Positions 7,542-14,784 of a DNA stretch of 30,957 bases are shown here, in pieces (position 1 is the first letter of the stretch; the number at the start of each line of letters is the position of its first letter). A program made the translations under genes and the position numbers. Below the pieces are notes generated by a model. That model had not been told where the DNA came from, made no database searches, and worked only from the letters and a program-made list of their open reading frames with translations. Source of the stretch: a virus; IMG/VR virus record IMGVR_UViG_3300002514_000141, positions 1 to 30,957 of that record; one strand, written 5' to 3'.

Positions 7542-8334
7542 TGATCAGCCTTTCTACATCGTCGTGCGTGGCGCCTTCGTTCAGCCACTGACGAAGGTCT
7601 TTGACTGGTGGTGTTATGGTCTTTACGGATTTGCTCTGCGGTGCGATCTTTTCCGCAAGCGAGCGAGCTCCATCCTGCCCCGGCCCGTCACGGTCGGCGA
7701 CGATGATCACGTCACGCTTGTGATGTTGCAGGAACCGTTCGATGAACTTCACTCCGCCACGACAGTCGGGCCTGCCGATGGCGAAGTAACCCAGGTCGAA
7801 CGCCGCTGCGGTGTCGGTCGGGCCTTCACAGATAAGCAGGCGTGTCGACCTGTCCTTACCTGCGGATTGAATGAACAGCCCTGACCTGCTGCCCCGTACG
7901 CAGAACTTGTTGCCGTCCGCCGCACGCAACCTGATGCCGATCACCTTCAGTGCGTGGCTGCGCATCGGGAATGCCAGAGCGTGATGGCGTGGCGACCATC
8001 CGATGTCGATCACGTTGAGCGCCATCATGGACAGGCCGGTGTCACGCGCAAACTGTTGCATGTGTTCGGTCGTGATCCAGTTGACATGTCGATCGTGCAG
8101 TTCGGCGCAGTTGATCTTCGGTGGCTCGGGTATGCGCAGGTCATCCTTCCGATGCGCCACCACCCTGTCACCGTCCAGCCGGTGCAGGTGACCGGCCTCG
8201 CCGACCACCCGTTCGGATCCTTCTGAGATGCGTGAGCAGATCACTGCTTCACCGTCCCTTGCAATCAGGCACCAGTCAGGCTTGCCGCATATCGGACACC
8301 GCTGCATCCTCGTTACTCTGATCCACTTGTTCAT
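7534..8334 (-). CDS. DNA primase with zinc finger and TOPRIM domain, 266 aa
   Basis: Makes RNA primers for replication. The N-terminal zinc motif has Cys13, Cys16, Cys22 and Cys33 (CPICGKPDWC and later VICSR). After a linker, the TOPRIM core shows LLICEGPTDTAAAF with Glu170 and IIVADRDGPGQDGA with Asp214 and Asp216. There is no RecA-type helicase domain, unlike T7 gp4, so this matches only the primase half. The separate SF2 helicase just upstream is not a DnaB/gp4-type replicative helicase. GGAG lies eight bases before the ATG. The stop overlaps the first PP-loop gene. Confidence 0.9.
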   Translation of the reverse strand: MNKWIRVTRMQRCPICGKPDWCLIARDGEAVICSRISEGSERVVGEAGHLHRLDGDRVVAHRKDDLRIPEPPKINCAELHDRHVNWITTEHMQQFARDTGLSMMALNVIDIGWSPRHHALAFPMRSHALKVIGIRLRAADGNKFCVRGSRSGLFIQSAGKDRSTRLLICEGPTDTAAAFDLGYFAIGRPDCRGGVKFIERFLQHHKRDVIIVADRDGPGQDGARSLAEKIAPQSKSVKTITPPVKDLRQWLNEGATHDDVERLINV

Positions 8335-8434
8335 TGCGAGTTCTCCATTGCGTCAGCCAGCAGCAGCGTGAAAGCAACTGCTGCCTGTAGAGTGCAAACC
8401 CCATTACCGGTGAATCGATGATGGTACGTGTGTC
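8276..8434 (-). CDS. Possible small protein overlapping the primase start, 52 aa
   Basis: The ATG follows the helicase stop in the context TGGTGACATG, the same stop/start arrangement used by other genes here, and the reading runs through the 104-base gap and 59 bases into the primase gene in another frame. The protein (starting MDTRTIIDSPVMGF) has a Cys-Cys pair and no recognisable domain. The ribosome site is a GGGGG about twelve bases upstream, somewhat far. It fills an otherwise unused gap, but could be chance. Confidence 0.35.
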   Translation of the reverse strand, partial: DTRTIIDSPVMGFALYRQQLLSRCCWLTQWRTRNEQVDQSNEDAAVSDMRQA

Positions 8435-8438
8435 CATG

Positions 8439-10133
8439 TCACCACGGCACCCCCACGGTGGCCGACTCAAAGTCGGGCAGTGGTTGCCAGTTGTTTCGGG
8501 CGAGGCGATCGATCATCCCGCTCGCCTCTTCGAACGACACGTTGGTGTCGTACCCGTACCGAGCCAGCACCTTGGCCTGCTTGTACGTGCACAATCCCTT
8601 CTTGCGTCGGCCCAGCACTTCGCCGACCAGCTGGTGCGTCTCGGTGAATGTCATGCCGTCGGCATCCACACCCATGCGGCGCAGCAGTTCGAGCTGCTTG
8701 TCGCTGGGCTGCCTGCCCTTGTCCCATCCACGCTCACGCACGGGGCGCAGGTCGAGCACGTCGAACGGGTTGACATCGACGGAACGGTAGTTCGTCTTCG
8801 CCGCACGCACCCGTGCTTCGTTCGCCCTGCGCTTGCGCTCGTCTTCCTCTATTTCATGCGCCGCCTTCTCCAGTTCCTCAAGCATGTCCTCGTCACGCCC
8901 GCTGTCACGCAGGTTCTTCGTGGCCCTGATCAACACCTCGTCGTCGTATTGTCCGCCGAGTATGTCCGCGGTGTTGACCAACTTGTGCCGACCGCAGTTG
9001 CCCACGAAATCAATGACACGCAGGCTGGGCTTGCCGGACTTCTCGATGGCCGCTCGCCGGTAGTCCGCATCGGGGATGCCCCGTGTTTCAAACAGGTTGG
9101 CCGGTACGTCTACGATTCCCGGCAGAGCTCTTGTTCCTCGACCAACCATCTGAGCGTAGAGTGAGCGTGACTTAGTGGGCCGGGCGATAGCGACAACCTG
9201 AATGGACGGCTCGTCAAATCCTTCCGTATAGATACCACAGTTACAGAGAATCTGGCATCGTCCGTCGGAGAACTCTCGCAGAGTATGCGCACGCTCTTCT
9301 TTAGGTGTTTTTGCGTGCGTGCACCTGGCTGCGTCTGGAACATGGCGGTTGAAGATGTCCGTGAGTCGTTCAGCATGACTAACAGAGGCACAAAAGACGA
9401 GGGTTCGTCGTCCATCAGCGATCTCCATAATGGGGCCGGCGATTTCGTGAAGGTTGCGTTCGTACTCCATTATGGCGGCGAGGTCGGCGCCGTTCAGGTC
9501 GCCCGCCGTCGTGCGTACCGACGACAGATCAAGACCATCAACTTCGATGGCCTGCTGGCGTACGGGTACGAGCCAGCCATCCCTGATTGCATCTGGGATT
9601 TCGTAACAATAAGCGACACTACCAAAGATCTGCCCAAGAGCCGCCTCATCGTGCCTATCAGGTGTCGCTGTGACGCCAAGAGTTTTGAGTGCGGGATTCT
9701 GCTGGTAGTGGTCGATGACCTGCTTGTACGTTGAGCTCGTTGCATGATGCGCCTCGTCGATAACCAATAGCCCAAATTCGTTGGGTTTGAATCGTGACAT
9801 GCGACCGTCGCCGCCGAGGCCGCTGACCTGGGTCTGGATGGTGGACACCACGCACTCGGCGTTGCCGTGCATGCCGCCCTCGGATGCCCACTGACTGGCC
9901 ATCTCGATCTCGGGCTGCACGCCGGTGACCCGGTTGATCTTGTCCTGTGCCTGATAGATCAGTTCCTTGCGATGGGCCACGACCATCGCCCTCATGTGTT
10001 CATTGTGGATGGCATGAGCGAAGACGTGTGTCTTGCCCGTGCCCGTGGGAAGGACCAGCAGCGTGGCCGGGTGGTCCTTCCATTCAGTGTGGATAGCGTC
10101 GAGCGCTTCGGACTGGTACGGCCTCATCTCCAT
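8439..10133 (-). CDS. SF2 DEAH-type DNA helicase, 564 aa
   Basis: An ATP-driven translocase/helicase of superfamily 2, in the group with type I/III restriction helicases and RecG-like repair enzymes; here probably remodels replication or recombination intermediates. Motifs in order: Q-like MRPYQSEAL, Walker A PTGTGKT (29-35), DEAH (126-129), TATP (155-158), and motif VI QMVGRGTR (328-335). A charged coiled stretch follows (about 415-445). The C-terminus has two similar helical units (DKQLELLRRMGVD and YKQAKVLARYGYD, each followed by an acidic helix), a tail often seen on phage SF2 helicases. The start at MEMRPYQ is preceded by GGGGGTG; the upstream 23 residues of the open frame belong to a separate micro-protein gene. 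It overlaps that gene by 10 bases. Confidence 0.92.
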   Translation of the reverse strand: MEMRPYQSEALDAIHTEWKDHPATLLVLPTGTGKTHVFAHAIHNEHMRAMVVAHRKELIYQAQDKINRVTGVQPEIEMASQWASEGGMHGNAECVVSTIQTQVSGLGGDGRMSRFKPNEFGLLVIDEAHHATSSTYKQVIDHYQQNPALKTLGVTATPDRHDEAALGQIFGSVAYCYEIPDAIRDGWLVPVRQQAIEVDGLDLSSVRTTAGDLNGADLAAIMEYERNLHEIAGPIMEIADGRRTLVFCASVSHAERLTDIFNRHVPDAARCTHAKTPKEERAHTLREFSDGRCQILCNCGIYTEGFDEPSIQVVAIARPTKSRSLYAQMVGRGTRALPGIVDVPANLFETRGIPDADYRRAAIEKSGKPSLRVIDFVGNCGRHKLVNTADILGGQYDDEVLIRATKNLRDSGRDEDMLEELEKAAHEIEEDERKRRANEARVRAAKTNYRSVDVNPFDVLDLRPVRERGWDKGRQPSDKQLELLRRMGVDADGMTFTETHQLVGEVLGRRKKGLCTYKQAKVLARYGYDTNVSFEEASGMIDRLARNNWQPLPDFESATVGVPW

Positions 10134-10222
10134 GGGTATGTCACCCCCATGTGGTGGCCGAGCCAGATGGCAACGGCGCAGAGTGCCATGCCTACGATCC
10201 ATCCGATGATGAAGTCTCTCAT
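10124..10222 (-). CDS. Micro-protein with one transmembrane segment, 32 aa
   Basis: Read by eye in the gap between the ParB-like and helicase genes. After MRD it has one hydrophobic helix (FIIGWIVGMALCAVAIWLG) and a short tail with two His and one Arg. Its leader, ACGGAGACACTGACATG, is the same 17-base start context as that of the 237-aa gene at 16263, good evidence that it is translated. It overlaps the helicase start by 10 bases. A role at the host membrane is likely; nothing more can be said. Confidence 0.65.
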   Translation of the reverse strand: MRDFIIGWIVGMALCAVAIWLGHHMGVTYPWR

Positions 10223-10235
10223 GTCAGTGTCTCCG

Positions 10236-11153
10236 TTAGCGTTGGTCTTCGGGCAGTCGTTCGTACATATCCTTGGTGATGTATCCCACGTTCCTCCACT
10301 TGCGTGACTTCTCAGCGGCCTTGGGTGGGGTCAGTGCATACGGCGGCGCCGCCACGGCGGCACGCACCACGTTCTTAAGATCGATCACCGCCTGCTGACC
10401 GGTGAAGTGTGCGGCCCACGGCTGAACGTCGAGCTGCTTCACACGAGCGATGAGCTCTCGTGCCATGGTGGCCACCGACTTGAACTCGTTCTCATGCAGG
10501 AAGTTCTCGATCATCGCATCGTCTTCGATGATGCGACCGACGGCATCGACCGGCTTGTTGTCACTTGGCGTGCCGCCGCCGTCGGCCAGGTGCTCGTCTG
10601 CATCGACCACCACCTTGCCCTTGTCCGGATCCGTCATGACCATGGGGTCACCACCCTTGTCGGCAACGTCGGCCCAGTCCTCACGCAGGTCGTGCGGCAC
10701 GTCAGGCGGTGCATCCTCTGCGACCTGCCGCTTCTCCCGCACTGCCTTCACGAACGGGGCGGACACGCAGCACTGCTGCGAGATCTGCCAGTCGTTGCGC
10801 TTGCCCCACTCTTGGTCGTCGAGCATGCGCATCACTGCGGCACGCTTGTCGGCGATGGTGCGGGGCAGGCCATGGTCGGCGTTGGCTCCGACGGCGTGGA
10901 GGATGGCGGACCTGCGGTCACCGGCACGCACATCGCAGTCGAGCTCGGGCAGGTCGATCATGATCGCCGCCTTCGCCCGATGAAATCCATCGGCCACGTA
11001 CATGTTGTCGTTCTCATCCCTGAAGACGACGAGGGGCGGGAACTGTGCCCCGCCCTCCATCGCCTCGGCGTACTCACGCACGGTGTCCATGTTGAGCATG
11101 GCCCGTGCCTGCGTCCCCGACTCGGTGTCGAGTAGTTCAATCGGTATCTTCAT
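10236..11153 (-). CDS. ParB/Srx-fold nuclease-like protein, 305 aa
   Basis: The N-terminal 90 residues form a ParB-like domain with the signature ADGFHRAKAA (DGFHR at 55-59) and RAGDRRSAILHAVGANADHG, followed by a helix-turn-helix-like segment (WQISQQCCVSAPFVKAVRE, about 122-140). The rest is acidic and less conserved, and ends in a basic patch. This is the common phage version of the family, many of which pair with PAPS-reductase-like proteins (IbrB with IbrA) or act in DNA modification; chromosome-partition function is unlikely here. The start has AAGGGA eight bases upstream and overlaps the previous gene (ATGA). It could bind the inverted-repeat block at 16.9-17.1 kb, but that is speculation. 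Confidence 0.85.
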   Translation of the reverse strand: MKIPIELLDTESGTQARAMLNMDTVREYAEAMEGGAQFPPLVVFRDENDNMYVADGFHRAKAAIMIDLPELDCDVRAGDRRSAILHAVGANADHGLPRTIADKRAAVMRMLDDQEWGKRNDWQISQQCCVSAPFVKAVREKRQVAEDAPPDVPHDLREDWADVADKGGDPMVMTDPDKGKVVVDADEHLADGGGTPSDNKPVDAVGRIIEDDAMIENFLHENEFKSVATMARELIARVKQLDVQPWAAHFTGQQAVIDLKNVVRAAVAAPPYALTPPKAAEKSRKWRNVGYITKDMYERLPEDQR

Positions 11154-11338
11154 GTGAACCGTCCCTTCAGGTCGATGCGGTCTTGTGCTTCGCCGGCAAT
11201 GCGCTCGACCAGGTCAAGCAACTGCTTGCCGTCGAGTTCGTCGGTGTACCCGTTGTTCGACAACACCGCCTTCAGCACGTTGATGTAGAGGAACTCACCC
11301 TTGGTGATCCCTGCGAGTGGTTCGTGTGGATCGAACAT
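11150..11338 (-). CDS. Small hypothetical protein, 62 aa
   Basis: Not recognised. The start (MFDPHEPLAG) has GGAG with a six-base spacer and overlaps nothing; the previous gene's TGA is one base upstream (TGACATG). The protein is helical and acidic (LYINVLKAVLSNNGY, then GKQLLDLVERIAGEAQDRIDLKGRF). It is coupled to the ParB-like gene by ATGA. Confidence 0.68.
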   Translation of the reverse strand: MFDPHEPLAGITKGEFLYINVLKAVLSNNGYTDELDGKQLLDLVERIAGEAQDRIDLKGRFT

Positions 11339-11339
11339 G

Positions 11340-11852
11340 TCACACTCCATCGACCGGCAGGTTCTTGACCACCTTGCGAGGCGAGCCGGTCCTGATGTCC
11401 TCGACGGTGGTGATGTCGTAATGGGTTTCAAACACGGCGTCGTCATCGAACGTCGTCTTCACAGCACCGTGCTTGAATGCGGTGGCCGACAGGCAGTTGA
11501 TGATGGCGTCGAGGTCACCGCCGGTCTGATCCAGCAGAGCCTGAAGCAGGCGTGTCTTGTCACGCACGGTGTGCTTCTTGTCAGTGCCGATGTAGTACCG
11601 CTTGTCACCAACCACGAAGTCATTGATGCCCTGCTCGTTCATCGCCTCGATCCACCGGTCGATCACGGCACGCTTCCACTCGCTGGCCATCTTCGCCAGT
11701 TGCTTGGTCCACGACTCCAGTTCCCAGAACCGCACGAGTTCAGCTGACGCAGGGACGTTGGACAGGTGCGTCATGAACGCACTGTTCATCTCGTTCAAGG
11801 ACAGGTGAAACGCCGGGACCAATGGGTATCCGATATCTTGTGCTTCATCCAT
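11340..11852 (-). CDS. Hypothetical protein in the recombination operon, 170 aa
   Basis: Not recognised. The start (MDEAQDIGYP) is chosen because GGAG lies nine bases upstream and it slightly overlaps the preceding gene; the longer reading passes through that gene. It is mainly alpha-helical to residue about 125, with FWELESWTKQLAKMASEWKRAV and DKTRLLQALLDQTGGDLDAI; the last 45 residues look like strands. It lies between the winged-helix-like gene and the ParB-like gene, so a supporting role in DNA metabolism is likely but unproven. Confidence 0.68.
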   Translation of the reverse strand: MDEAQDIGYPLVPAFHLSLNEMNSAFMTHLSNVPASAELVRFWELESWTKQLAKMASEWKRAVIDRWIEAMNEQGINDFVVGDKRYYIGTDKKHTVRDKTRLLQALLDQTGGDLDAIINCLSATAFKHGAVKTTFDDDAVFETHYDITTVEDIRTGSPRKVVKNLPVDGV

Positions 11853-12132
11853 AACTGATAGCTCCGTAATGTGAGCGCCACCAGGTCCAGCATGCAAGGT
11901 GAATGCGTTCCCAGTGACAGGGCAGTATCCAAACGTGGAATCCCATGGCGTGGCCGACACGACCATACGACACATACAGTTTCTGTTTGCGCAGACGTTC
12001 GATCATCTTCTTGAGTCCCTCTGCACTGAGGCTCCACTCCTCCCTGATCAGGGACACGGGGTGGGCCATCGACTCACCCTTGGGGATGGAGCAGAGTACC
12101 TCCATGTCGAGGATGTCGTTGGGTATAACCAT
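11845..12132 (-). CDS. Putative winged-helix DNA-binding protein, 95 aa
   Basis: The start is MVIPNDIL, overlapping the ERF gene stop as TGATG, with GGAG seven bases upstream. The N-terminal 55 residues follow the pattern helix, then LSAEGLKKMIERLRKQKLYVSYGRVGHAMG, resembling a recognition helix and wing. The C-terminal 35 residues are unusual: very rich in Trp, His and Cys (HVWILPCHWERIHLACWTWW). Coupling to the single-strand annealing protein suggests it helps that system or regulates the operon. Confidence 0.6.
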   Translation of the reverse strand: MVIPNDILDMEVLCSIPKGESMAHPVSLIREEWSLSAEGLKKMIERLRKQKLYVSYGRVGHAMGFHVWILPCHWERIHLACWTWWRSHYGAISYG

Positions 12133-13109
12133 CACCATGCTCCCTCGTCGGGCGTGACATGGGTAACCACGGCGTGACCGCTGCTGTTGTCCACCCGAAG
12201 GATGGCCTTGCTGTTGGTTGCAGCCAGCGACTTGAGCTGCTCGCCGAGGTCGGCATCGAACGTACCGTACGTCACACCCTTGTCATCGGTCACGACGTGA
12301 GCGTCACCGTTGGGTGTGCCCTTCGTCACGTACGAGGCGATGGTGATCTCCACCGTGGCGGCGGGTGCGGGCTCGACGGGCGGCTCGGGTGCAGGTGCAT
12401 CCGCCGGTTCGATCTCCTCAAGGTTGTTGGTGCGGTACTTCGCATCTACGCTGTACTTGATGCAAACGGGTGACTGCGTCTTGAAGGCATGGTCGGCGAG
12501 CGTGGCGTGGCTCTCACTGAACGTGTCGTATTGGCCCTTGTCGGTGGTGATGGTGTGCAACACCCATGTCTTGCCGCTGCCCTCGGGAGCCTTGCGCTTG
12601 ATGTCAACGGACTGGACGGTGTGAACGTCGTCCTGCCCTGCCGACGGAGCGTTGGGTGCTGGCGGCGGCGGACCCTGCGGCTGGGTTGTGGTGGTGGGTG
12701 GCGGGTTGGTGGTGTCGGTGTCCTGTTCGCCGCTCTCAGGCACGATGAATGTCTGAATCAGGAACCGCTTGTGTGCGTCAGTGAGTGCACCGGCGGTAGC
12801 CTTGTCGACGTTGCTCGATCCTTCACCGATGGCAGTGCCTTCGATGCTGGATCCGTCAGCGTGCAACAGGATGTAGCCGACGGTGACGATGCTGTGATAC
12901 CACAGTCCACCGTTGGTTTCACGGGTGAACCGTTCGATGCTCTTGACGTTGGGGATGCACACCACCTGTTGCTCGACGAACATCGTGTGCATCGCACGAT
13001 AGATCGACTCCATCCCCCGGTAGTTCCACCCCTGCGGGTGTCGGTCGAGGGCGGGGATGTTGTCCACCCCCTTCATGATGTTGGACAACGCTTCGTGAAT
13101 TCCGGCCAT
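12132..13109 (-). CDS. ERF-family single-strand DNA annealing protein with C-terminal repeat domains, 325 aa
   Basis: ERF proteins bind single-stranded DNA and promote annealing for phage recombination and genome circularisation. The ERF core (1-125) shows WNYRGMESIYRAMHTMFVEQ near the front and the signature GEGSSNVDKATAGALTDAHK (96-115). A Pro/Thr-rich linker follows (about 133-157). The C-terminal half has two similar beta-rich units (about 165-240 and 255-320), each with H-x-(I/V)-T-T/D-D-K-G-x-x-Y-x-T-F, reminiscent of OB folds. The second ATG is taken as the start, since GGAG is seven bases before it and only one base before the first. The extra domains may supply single-strand binding, as no separate SSB gene is visible. 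Confidence 0.85.
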   Translation of the reverse strand: MAGIHEALSNIMKGVDNIPALDRHPQGWNYRGMESIYRAMHTMFVEQQVVCIPNVKSIERFTRETNGGLWYHSIVTVGYILLHADGSSIEGTAIGEGSSNVDKATAGALTDAHKRFLIQTFIVPESGEQDTDTTNPPPTTTTQPQGPPPPAPNAPSAGQDDVHTVQSVDIKRKAPEGSGKTWVLHTITTDKGQYDTFSESHATLADHAFKTQSPVCIKYSVDAKYRTNNLEEIEPADAPAPEPPVEPAPAATVEITIASYVTKGTPNGDAHVVTDDKGVTYGTFDADLGEQLKSLAATNSKAILRVDNSSGHAVVTHVTPDEGAW

Positions 13110-13127
13110 GGTCATGCTCCTTGGGTG

Positions 13128-13352
13128 TTAGCTGTTGGATGTGGCTTTGTCGAGGGTGGCCTGAGTCACACGCTTGGGGATGAGCTTCTCCTTCCTGAGA
13201 TGGGCGAGCATCTCGAGATGGGAACAGATGATCGTCGTGGCGGTGCGAGCAAGGTTCTGCTTGCCCTTGAATCCGCGGCGAGCATGCTCCTCGGCGAGGA
13301 GTTGGGCGCAGTACTTGTCATTGATGGTCACGAATGGTGGTCCTTTGGGCAT
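13128..13352 (-). CDS. Small basic hypothetical protein, 74 aa
   Basis: Not recognised. It begins MPKGPPFVTINDKYCAQLLAEE and continues basic and helical (EHARRGFKGKQNLARTATTIICSHLEMLAHLRKEK). AGGAG lies five bases before this ATG. The longer upstream reading covers a promoter-like region and is rejected. It precedes the ERF gene by 18 bases and is the first gene after a 150-base non-coding stretch holding copies of the GCATTGGGTA motif. Confidence 0.7.
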   Translation of the reverse strand: MPKGPPFVTINDKYCAQLLAEEHARRGFKGKQNLARTATTIICSHLEMLAHLRKEKLIPKRVTQATLDKATSNS

Positions 13353-13500
13353 TGGGTACTCCTGTTGGTAAGAGGCAGTGGGTACGGACAGTGTACGGCG
13401 TTGGGTTCTCGAGGGCCATGGGTTTATTGAAGTTTGCGAAGAAATTTTTCCCGGTGAAATCCAGGCGGCGCAGCACAACCCGCCGGCGATGGGGCCAGGC
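13353..13500 (-). promoter_or_regulatory. Probable promoter/operator region ahead of the recombination operon
   Basis: About 150 bases without a credible gene. On the plus strand it holds four copies of a motif like GCATTGGGTA (near 13349, 13375, 13398 and 13415), then a block whose minus-strand reading GAAAAATTTCTTCGCAAA aligns with GAAAAATACTTCACAAA at 16.77-16.80 kb, both followed at similar distance by ACCCAT. The second copy is upstream of the other accessory operon, so a shared regulatory element is likely. No clear -35/-10 pair is visible. Confidence 0.5.
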
Positions 13501-13548
13501 CTCACCACAGGCAGATCGTGATCCAGAATGTCAGCCAGATGATGCGGA

Positions 13549-13773
13549 TCACGCCTTCCGCTGCACCTCGTTCTGGCGAAACGCAATGGCATTGCGCAGG
13601 TGGCAACAGGCGTTGATCGCCTGTCGGGTTTCATCGTCGGTCCATGACCTGCCATCCTTGACGTTGACAATCATCAGCAAATCATGTGCGTCCTGTGCAG
13701 CGCCCACGACAGCACTCCCCCCCACCTCGTGATACCTCTCCAGCAGTTGTTCCAGTGTTGCAACGTGGTCCAT
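13549..13773 (-). CDS. Small hypothetical protein, 74 aa
   Basis: Not recognised. It starts MDHVATLEQLLERYHEVGG in the conserved leader GGAGCATGACATG. The middle contains VKDGRSWTDDETRQAINACCHLRNAIAF, a helix with a Cys-Cys pair. It follows the terminator at 13808-13837, so either readthrough or an unseen promoter expresses it. Confidence 0.7.
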   Translation of the reverse strand: MDHVATLEQLLERYHEVGGSAVVGAAQDAHDLLMIVNVKDGRSWTDDETRQAINACCHLRNAIAFRQNEVQRKA

Positions 13774-13807
13774 GTCATGCTCCAGTGTAGAGGGTGTCGA
13801 AACAAAG

Positions 13808-13837
13808 CCACCCCGTCCCCGTCAAGGGGCAGGGTGG
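13808..13837 (-). terminator. Intrinsic terminator after the 68-aa gene
   Basis: Stem CCACCC..CCCC / GGGG..GGGTGG with one small internal mismatch (13808-13820 and 13826-13837) and loop GTCAA, followed on the minus strand by CTTTGTTT. The loop and its CCC/GGG closing pairs are the same as in two other terminators here (15511-15543 and 18021-18050). Confidence 0.65.
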
Positions 13838-13845
13838 TGGGTGCT

Positions 13846-14052
13846 TTACTCGGTCCAGTGGGGCTGGCCGTTGAACCACAGGATTCGACCGGCGTGTCCG
13901 GTCAGGGGATCGGAGTCCTGTTCGTCGGCCTCGTCGATGGCCTGACGCAGGGTGGAGGCCTCGCTCTCGGTCAGGTCGGCCAGCAACCTGTCGGGCAGCG
14001 GTTCGTTGAGGATGCGTCGGATCACTTCGTCTTCAGAGTGTGCGTCGGTCAT
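13846..14052 (-). CDS. Small acidic hypothetical protein, 68 aa
   Basis: Not recognised. It starts MTDAHSEDEVIRRILNEP in the leader GGAGCATGACATG. It is very acidic (RQAIDEADEQDSDP) and ends RILWFNGQPHWTE. The terminator begins nine bases after the stop. The gap to the 224-aa gene before it is 31 bases. Confidence 0.7.
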   Translation of the reverse strand: MTDAHSEDEVIRRILNEPLPDRLLADLTESEASTLRQAIDEADEQDSDPLTGHAGRILWFNGQPHWTE

Positions 14053-14083
14053 GTCATGCTCCAGTAAGAGGGTGGGTGGTGGT

Positions 14084-14758
14084 TCAGGAGTGCCACTGCT
14101 TTTCGGTCATCAGCCAATGGGCCAGTTCGGCATGTTCATGGTCGGACAACTGAGTGGTTTCACTGGCTGAACCGTAGTACACACTCACCGTACCGTCATC
14201 ATCAATCTCGACACCAATGCACGGGCGGGACGGAGTCAGCACGTTGGCAACAAAGTGGGTGGTGTGATGCCGCATGGTTGCGCTATCCTTATCCCACTTG
14301 TGAATCTTCTGCTTGGCAAGCTTGATCAGCGTCGGGGCCAGATCGTAGCGTGTGTCCGGTTGCGGGATGCGGTCACCACACTGGGCGCAGGTGGGTCCAC
14401 TGCTGGACGGGATGGTCGGGCCTGTCTTGCCGGTGCAGGTGCATGTCTCGATCAGCCCGGGGTGTTCGACCACCATGTCACGGATGGCCTCAAGCATGCG
14501 GTTGATCTGTTCGTACTGCACCACGCTGCCGATGCCAACCTCATCGTTGACTGAGTTCTGATCCATGTACTCCAGAATCTGGTGGATGGATTCCAGCCGG
14601 TTCTGAATGCCACGGTAGGCCACGCCGTGGCGTTGCTTCAGGTCCACGGCACTGGCGTGGTCGGCGTGAAGCCTTGAGTTGATGTCGCACAACGTGTTCG
14701 ATGCGTTGCCAAGGGTTGTGGCGAGGTCATCCAATGCACGTTTGTCTTGCGGGTTCAT
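14084..14758 (-). CDS. Hypothetical protein with coiled N-terminus and Cys motif, 224 aa
   Basis: Not recognised. Residues 1-100 are helical, likely coiled coil (RALDDLATTLGNASNTLCDI, later NRLESIHQILEYMDQ). A Cys cluster follows (Cys106, Cys108, and Cys124-x2-Cys127 in CAQCGDR), probably binding zinc. The C-terminal 60 residues look like a small beta-rich domain (CIGVEIDDDGTVSVYYGS). The leader AACCCAATGGAGA precedes the ATG. No function can be assigned. Confidence 0.7.
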   Translation of the reverse strand: MNPQDKRALDDLATTLGNASNTLCDINSRLHADHASAVDLKQRHGVAYRGIQNRLESIHQILEYMDQNSVNDEVGIGSVVQYEQINRMLEAIRDMVVEHPGLIETCTCTGKTGPTIPSSSGPTCAQCGDRIPQPDTRYDLAPTLIKLAKQKIHKWDKDSATMRHHTTHFVANVLTPSRPCIGVEIDDDGTVSVYYGSASETTQLSDHEHAELAHWLMTEKQWHS

Positions 14759-14784
14759 TGCGAATCTCCATTGGGTTGGGTGTG

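Noticed and set aside
10236-11153. Plasmid-type partition system based on the ParB-like gene
   Set aside because: No ParA ATPase is present, and the gene matches the phage ParB/Srx-type proteins rather than segregation ParB.
13502-13552. 16-codon hydrophobic reading from a GTG overlapping the end of the 74-aa gene
   Set aside because: Too short and GTG-started to support as a gene, although the overlap resembles that of the better micro-proteins.
13128-13670. 180-codon version of the 74-aa gene
   Set aside because: The extra 106 codons cover a regulatory region and overlap the previous gene; a clear AGGAG supports the short start.
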